A program made the translations under genes and the position numbers. The notes beneath the pieces are model-generated. The model was not told the DNA's origin and made no database searches. It was given only the letters and a program-made list of their open reading frames with translations. Positions 61,120 to 64,000 of a stretch of 64,000 bases of DNA are shown piece by piece. Source of the DNA: Bog-473 sp963742035 (GTDB lineage: Bacteria; Actinomycetota; Acidimicrobiia; Acidimicrobiales; RAAP-2); NCBI GenBank assembly GCA_963742035.1, contig CAVUKH010000006.1, positions 1 through 64,000 on the forward strand. The letters run 5' to 3'. Position 1 is the stretch's first letter. Each line of letters begins with the position of its first letter.

Positions 61120-63041
61120 CGTCGCCCTGCCAACGTCGTCGTCTCCTCGGGTTCCCTCTGAACCAACCACGCTACCAATCGGTCGGCGGCGTCGCGCCCA
61201 GAACCGGATTCTCCGAGTCCGGCCAGCCAGAGTTGCACTTGAGCGGATTCCAGCGCCGCCCGGTCCTTGCCGGCATCGTCGCTCATGCGCGATTCGACCT
61301 CCATGTCACCAAGGGCGCGCTTCGCCGCGTCGCGGAGCATCACCACGATGACGGAGTCGACCGGATCGCCCAGGTCAGGGTCTCCCGCCATGGGCTCTTC
61401 GACTATGACGCGTCGCAACAGGCTCGCCACCTCCGGGGACGCGGACTCCACCGCTTCATGCACACTGTCGTGCTCCAAGAGCGCGACAAACGCCTGGCGT
61501 TGCACGCGGTCGGTGAAGAGAACAGCGTGCACACGATCCACTACATCTTCGGGTCGGTGCACGGCCAACTTGAGCGCCTCGAGTCCCGGCCCAGGTCGGA
61601 GCGCTGTTGTCAGCGTCGAGCTGCTCGCACCACTATTGGTCGCCATGAGATCGCCGTCGTCTTCGGGGTAGTCGCGGGGCGGAGGCTCGTCCTGGGATCC
61701 CCGGGCACGTCGGATCGGCTTCTCGGCCGGAGGATGGGCCCGTAGGTATTCGAGACGCTCCCGGAGCTTGGCCGAATCGACGCGGCAGCGGTCGGCGAGC
61801 TGCATCACGTATTGGTCCCGGACCAGATCGTCCGGGTGCTCTGCGACAGCCGTGAGGGCCGCCTCGGCCGCCCGGGCTCTCCCTTCTGCCGTCGTCAGAT
61901 CGCCGGCGTTGAGCATGCGATCCACCCGGAATTGCAGGAAGGGCCGGGCCTCCTTGATGGCCCGGGCCAGTGCGGTCGGGTCCGTTCGGGCCAGTTCCCC
62001 GGGGTCGCTCCCGCCGGGGAGATCGGCCACCACGACGTCGACCTCGTGCTTGTGCTCCCACTCGTAGACGCGCGACGTCGCACTCTGTCCAGCCGCGTCT
62101 GCGTCGTAGGCCAACACAATGCGCTTGGCGAAGTTCCGCAACAGGGTGAAGTGCTCCTCGGCCAGTGCGGTGCCACAGGTGGCGACCGCCCACGGCACAC
62201 CGGCCTGAAATGCACCGATCACATCCGTGTAGCCCTCGCACACCACGACCTCGCCCTGAGCGATGACGCCCTTCTTGGCCCAGTTGAGCGCGTAGAGCGT
62301 GCGGCGTTTGGAGTAGATCGGCGACTCCTGCGAGTTCTTGTACTTCGGCTCCGGTCGGTCGGACGGGGCCAGTCCGGGCCGCGACGGCAGGATACGACCC
62401 CCGATCGCGACCGGCCGACCGGAGGGGTCGCAGATCGGAAAAAGGATGCGGGCCCGAAAGAAATCCTGCACGCGGCCGCGCCTGTTGATGAAGCCGAGCC
62501 CGGCGTCGGAGAGGACCTTCTCGGGCAGCTTGAGCGACGTCGCCATGGCGTCCCAGTCGTCGGGCGCCCAACCCAAACGGAACTGCCGCACGATGTCCCC
62601 GTCGTAGCCGCGCGAGCGGAGGTAGTCGCGGGCGGGGCCGGCGTCGGGCGAGCGAAGGAGGCGCTGGTGGTACCACTCGACGGCGCGCTCCATGGCGTCG
62701 AGTAGTTCGGAACGGCGCTTGTGGTCGCGTCCCATCTCCTGGTCCTCGTGCAACGTGACGCCGGCCCGGTCGGCCAAGAAGCGAACGGCATCGACGAAAT
62801 CGAGGTGGTCCATGGCCCGGACGAAGCTGATGGCGTCGCCGGACTCCTGGCAGCCGAAGCAGTAGTAGAAGCCTTCCTCGGCGTTGACACTGAAGGAGGG
62901 CGTCTTCTCGGTGTGGAAGGGGCACAGCCCGCTCCAGCGGCGGCCGACCTTCTTGAGCGCGGCGTGCTCGCTGATCAGCCCCACGATGTCGGTCGCTGCC
63001 CGGACCTGAGCCACCTCCTCGTCCGGTATCCCCACAGCCAT
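61116..63041 (-). CDS. dnaG: DNA primase
   Basis: 641 residues. CHC2 zinc domain near the N-terminus: GLCPFHTEKTPSFSV and YYCFGCQESGDAISFV. TOPRIM catalytic core: VVVCEGYTDVIGAFQAGVPWAVATCGTAL and RIVLAYDADAAGQSA with the acidic metal residues. The C-terminal third, rich in Pro/Arg linker then helices, binds the replicative helicase. Makes RNA primers for replication. Overlaps rpoD by 4 bp. Confidence 0.95.
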   Translation of the reverse strand: MAVGIPDEEVAQVRAATDIVGLISEHAALKKVGRRWSGLCPFHTEKTPSFSVNAEEGFYYCFGCQESGDAISFVRAMDHLDFVDAVRFLADRAGVTLHEDQEMGRDHKRRSELLDAMERAVEWYHQRLLRSPDAGPARDYLRSRGYDGDIVRQFRLGWAPDDWDAMATSLKLPEKVLSDAGLGFINRRGRVQDFFRARILFPICDPSGRPVAIGGRILPSRPGLAPSDRPEPKYKNSQESPIYSKRRTLYALNWAKKGVIAQGEVVVCEGYTDVIGAFQAGVPWAVATCGTALAEEHFTLLRNFAKRIVLAYDADAAGQSATSRVYEWEHKHEVDVVVADLPGGSDPGELARTDPTALARAIKEARPFLQFRVDRMLNAGDLTTAEGRARAAEAALTAVAEHPDDLVRDQYVMQLADRCRVDSAKLRERLEYLRAHPPAEKPIRRARGSQDEPPPRDYPEDDGDLMATNSGASSSTLTTALRPGPGLEALKLAVHRPEDVVDRVHAVLFTDRVQRQAFVALLEHDSVHEAVESASPEVASLLRRVIVEEPMAGDPDLGDPVDSVIVVMLRDAAKRALGDMEVESRMSDDAGKDRAALESAQVQLWLAGLGESGSGRDAADRLVAWLVQREPEETTTLAGRR

Positions 63042-63106
63042 GACGGTACCGCGGCGCTGTCCCCGCCCCGACCGGTCCCCGACCGGTTCTGGCCTAGCTT
63101 CGCTGC

Positions 63107-63337
63107 ATGGCTGTCACGATCTACGGCGTCTGCGCCCTGACCTTCATGATGGGCATGTACGCCTTGGAGGCCCGGGGCAGGGTCTTCGTCCTGGCCTTCG
63201 CCCTCGGCTGCGCCTTGTCCAGCTCGTATGGCTTCTTGTCCGGGGCCTGGCCCTTCGGCGTGGTCGAGGCCCTCTGGACCCTCATTGCGCTGCGGCGCTA
63301 CCTCCTGGCCGGGCGCTCGGGTGAGGCCACGTCATAG
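63107..63337 (+). CDS. Small membrane protein, conserved hypothetical
   Basis: 76 residues with two to three helices: VTIYGVCALTFMMGMYALE, GRVFVLAFALGCALSSSYGFLSG, and PFGVVEALWTLIALRRYL. Resembles short actinobacterial membrane proteins of unknown role. Located between dnaG and ppdK, opposite strand. Confidence 0.7.
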   Translation: MAVTIYGVCALTFMMGMYALEARGRVFVLAFALGCALSSSYGFLSGAWPFGVVEALWTLIALRRYLLAGRSGEATS

Positions 63338-63358
63338 CGGGCGCCCACCGGGAGAGGG

Positions 63359-64000
63359 CTACTCCTTCTCCGCCAGGACGGCCTGGGCGGCGGCCAACCG
63401 GGCCACCGGGACCCGGAAGGGCGAGCAGCTCACATAGTCGAGCCCGGCGTCGTAGAAGAGACCGATCGACTGGGGGTCTCCCCCGTGCTCGCCGCACACG
63501 CCGACCTTCAGGCCGGGCCGGGTGGACCGGCCCCGCTCGGTCCCGAGGCGTACCAGCTCCCCGACACCGTCGAAGTCCACCACCTCGAACGGGTTGCGCG
63601 GCAACAGGCCCAGCTCCAGATAGGCGTCCATCATGCGGCCTTCGACGTCATCACGCGAGAAGCCGAACGTCATCTGCGTCAGGTCGTTCGTCCCGAAGGA
63701 GAAGAAGTCGGCCACCTCGGCGATCTCGGCGGCCCGCAGGGCGGCCCGCGGCGTCTCGATCATCGTCCCGATGGTCACCTCGAGCGCACCCCGCCTCGTC
63801 GTGCCGGCCTTCGCTCCCTTCGAGGGCTTCGGCGCCCGCTCCTTGTTGACCGCGACCACGGCGTCCTCGACCCACCCGCGTGCCAACGCGAGCTCGGCCC
63901 GGGTCACCGTCAGAGGGATCATGATCTCGACGATGGGGTGCCCACCGTCGGCGACCCGCTGGCGAGCCGCCTCCATGAGGGCGCGCACCTGCATGGCGTA
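63359..64000 (-). CDS. ppdK: Pyruvate, phosphate dikinase, C-terminal part (5' end outside window)
   Basis: Interconverts pyruvate, ATP and Pi with PEP, AMP and PPi. The visible 213 residues are from the PEP/pyruvate TIM-barrel: PIVEIMIPLTVTRAELAL, VTIGTMIETPRAALRAAEIAEVADFFSFGTNDLTQMTFGFSRDD, and the catalytic Cys loop VGVCGEHGGDP, ending FRVPVARLAAAQAVLAEKE. A Lys-rich insertion (PKPSKGAKAGTTRRG) before VTIGTMIE is unusual. The frame is open to the window end. Confidence 0.93.
   Translation of the reverse strand, partial: YAMQVRALMEAARQRVADGGHPIVEIMIPLTVTRAELALARGWVEDAVVAVNKERAPKPSKGAKAGTTRRGALEVTIGTMIETPRAALRAAEIAEVADFFSFGTNDLTQMTFGFSRDDVEGRMMDAYLELGLLPRNPFEVVDFDGVGELVRLGTERGRSTRPGLKVGVCGEHGGDPQSIGLFYDAGLDYVSCSPFRVPVARLAAAQAVLAEKE

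Overview
The window is GC-rich chromosomal DNA from an actinobacterium. The Actinobacteria-typical families (DUF3039, DUF2630, a PimB-like mannosyltransferase, the bPH2/SHOCT protein), the frequent GTG/TTG starts and the many 4-bp GTGA/ATGA overlaps all point that way. A class such as Acidimicrobiia is my best guess, but no taxonomic marker was compared. Both edges cut a gene: B12-dependent ribonucleotide reductase on the left and pyruvate phosphate dikinase on the right.

Layout. 1-10.7 kb: nrdJ with a promoter carrying two NrdR-like boxes, glycerol kinase, a secreted Ig-repeat protein, and a three-gene operon (SDR, QueA-like protein, SufR-like Fe-S regulator). 10.5-18.1 kb: ACT protein, PlsC, SMP-30 lactonase and SGNH hydrolase, then a minus-strand operon (histidine phosphatase, phosphosulfolactate synthase ComA, VOC protein, AMP-forming ligase, membrane acyltransferase) that looks like an uncharacterised sulfonate pathway. 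18.3-26.6 kb: a long minus-strand run with acyltransferase, aminotransferase, LLM oxidoreductase, ROK kinase, SRPBCC, PimB-like glycosyltransferase and small conserved proteins. 26.7-37.6 kb: rhodanese, a secreted protein, tRNA-Met, a K+ channel with RCK domains on both sides of the pore, a YfhO-like membrane protein, Mug glycosylase, two VOC proteins, a SnoaL/LEH-fold protein, and Lon divergent from a DUF3039 protein.

37.7-47.2 kb holds two ABC importers: a Ugp-type carbohydrate/glycerol-3-phosphate importer (ATPase, two permeases, binding protein), followed by a PAS/degenerate-GGDEF protein, and the sulfate importer Sbp-CysT-CysW-CysA. 47.2-49.3 kb is an MFS efflux gene behind a leader with a well-initiated 7-codon ORF, competing hairpins and a second coupled small ORF; this looks like ribosome-mediated attenuation. 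49.4-55.4 kb: a membrane GAF-GGDEF-EAL protein, a secreted GH43 protein with a DUF732-like tail, and a lone FkbM methyltransferase.

55.5-59.65 kb is a small genomic island at the 3' end of tRNA-Asn. A 24-bp perfect (39-bp imperfect) direct repeat of the tRNA 3' end flanks it, a fragment of tyrosine-integrase C-terminus lies just inside, and the cargo is four membrane-protein genes including a K+ channel. 59.7-64 kb returns to housekeeping genes: rpoD, dnaG, a small membrane protein and ppdK.

The strongest candidates for undescribed biology are the ComA operon, the attenuator in front of the MFS gene, and the SufR-like/QueA-like/SDR operon.
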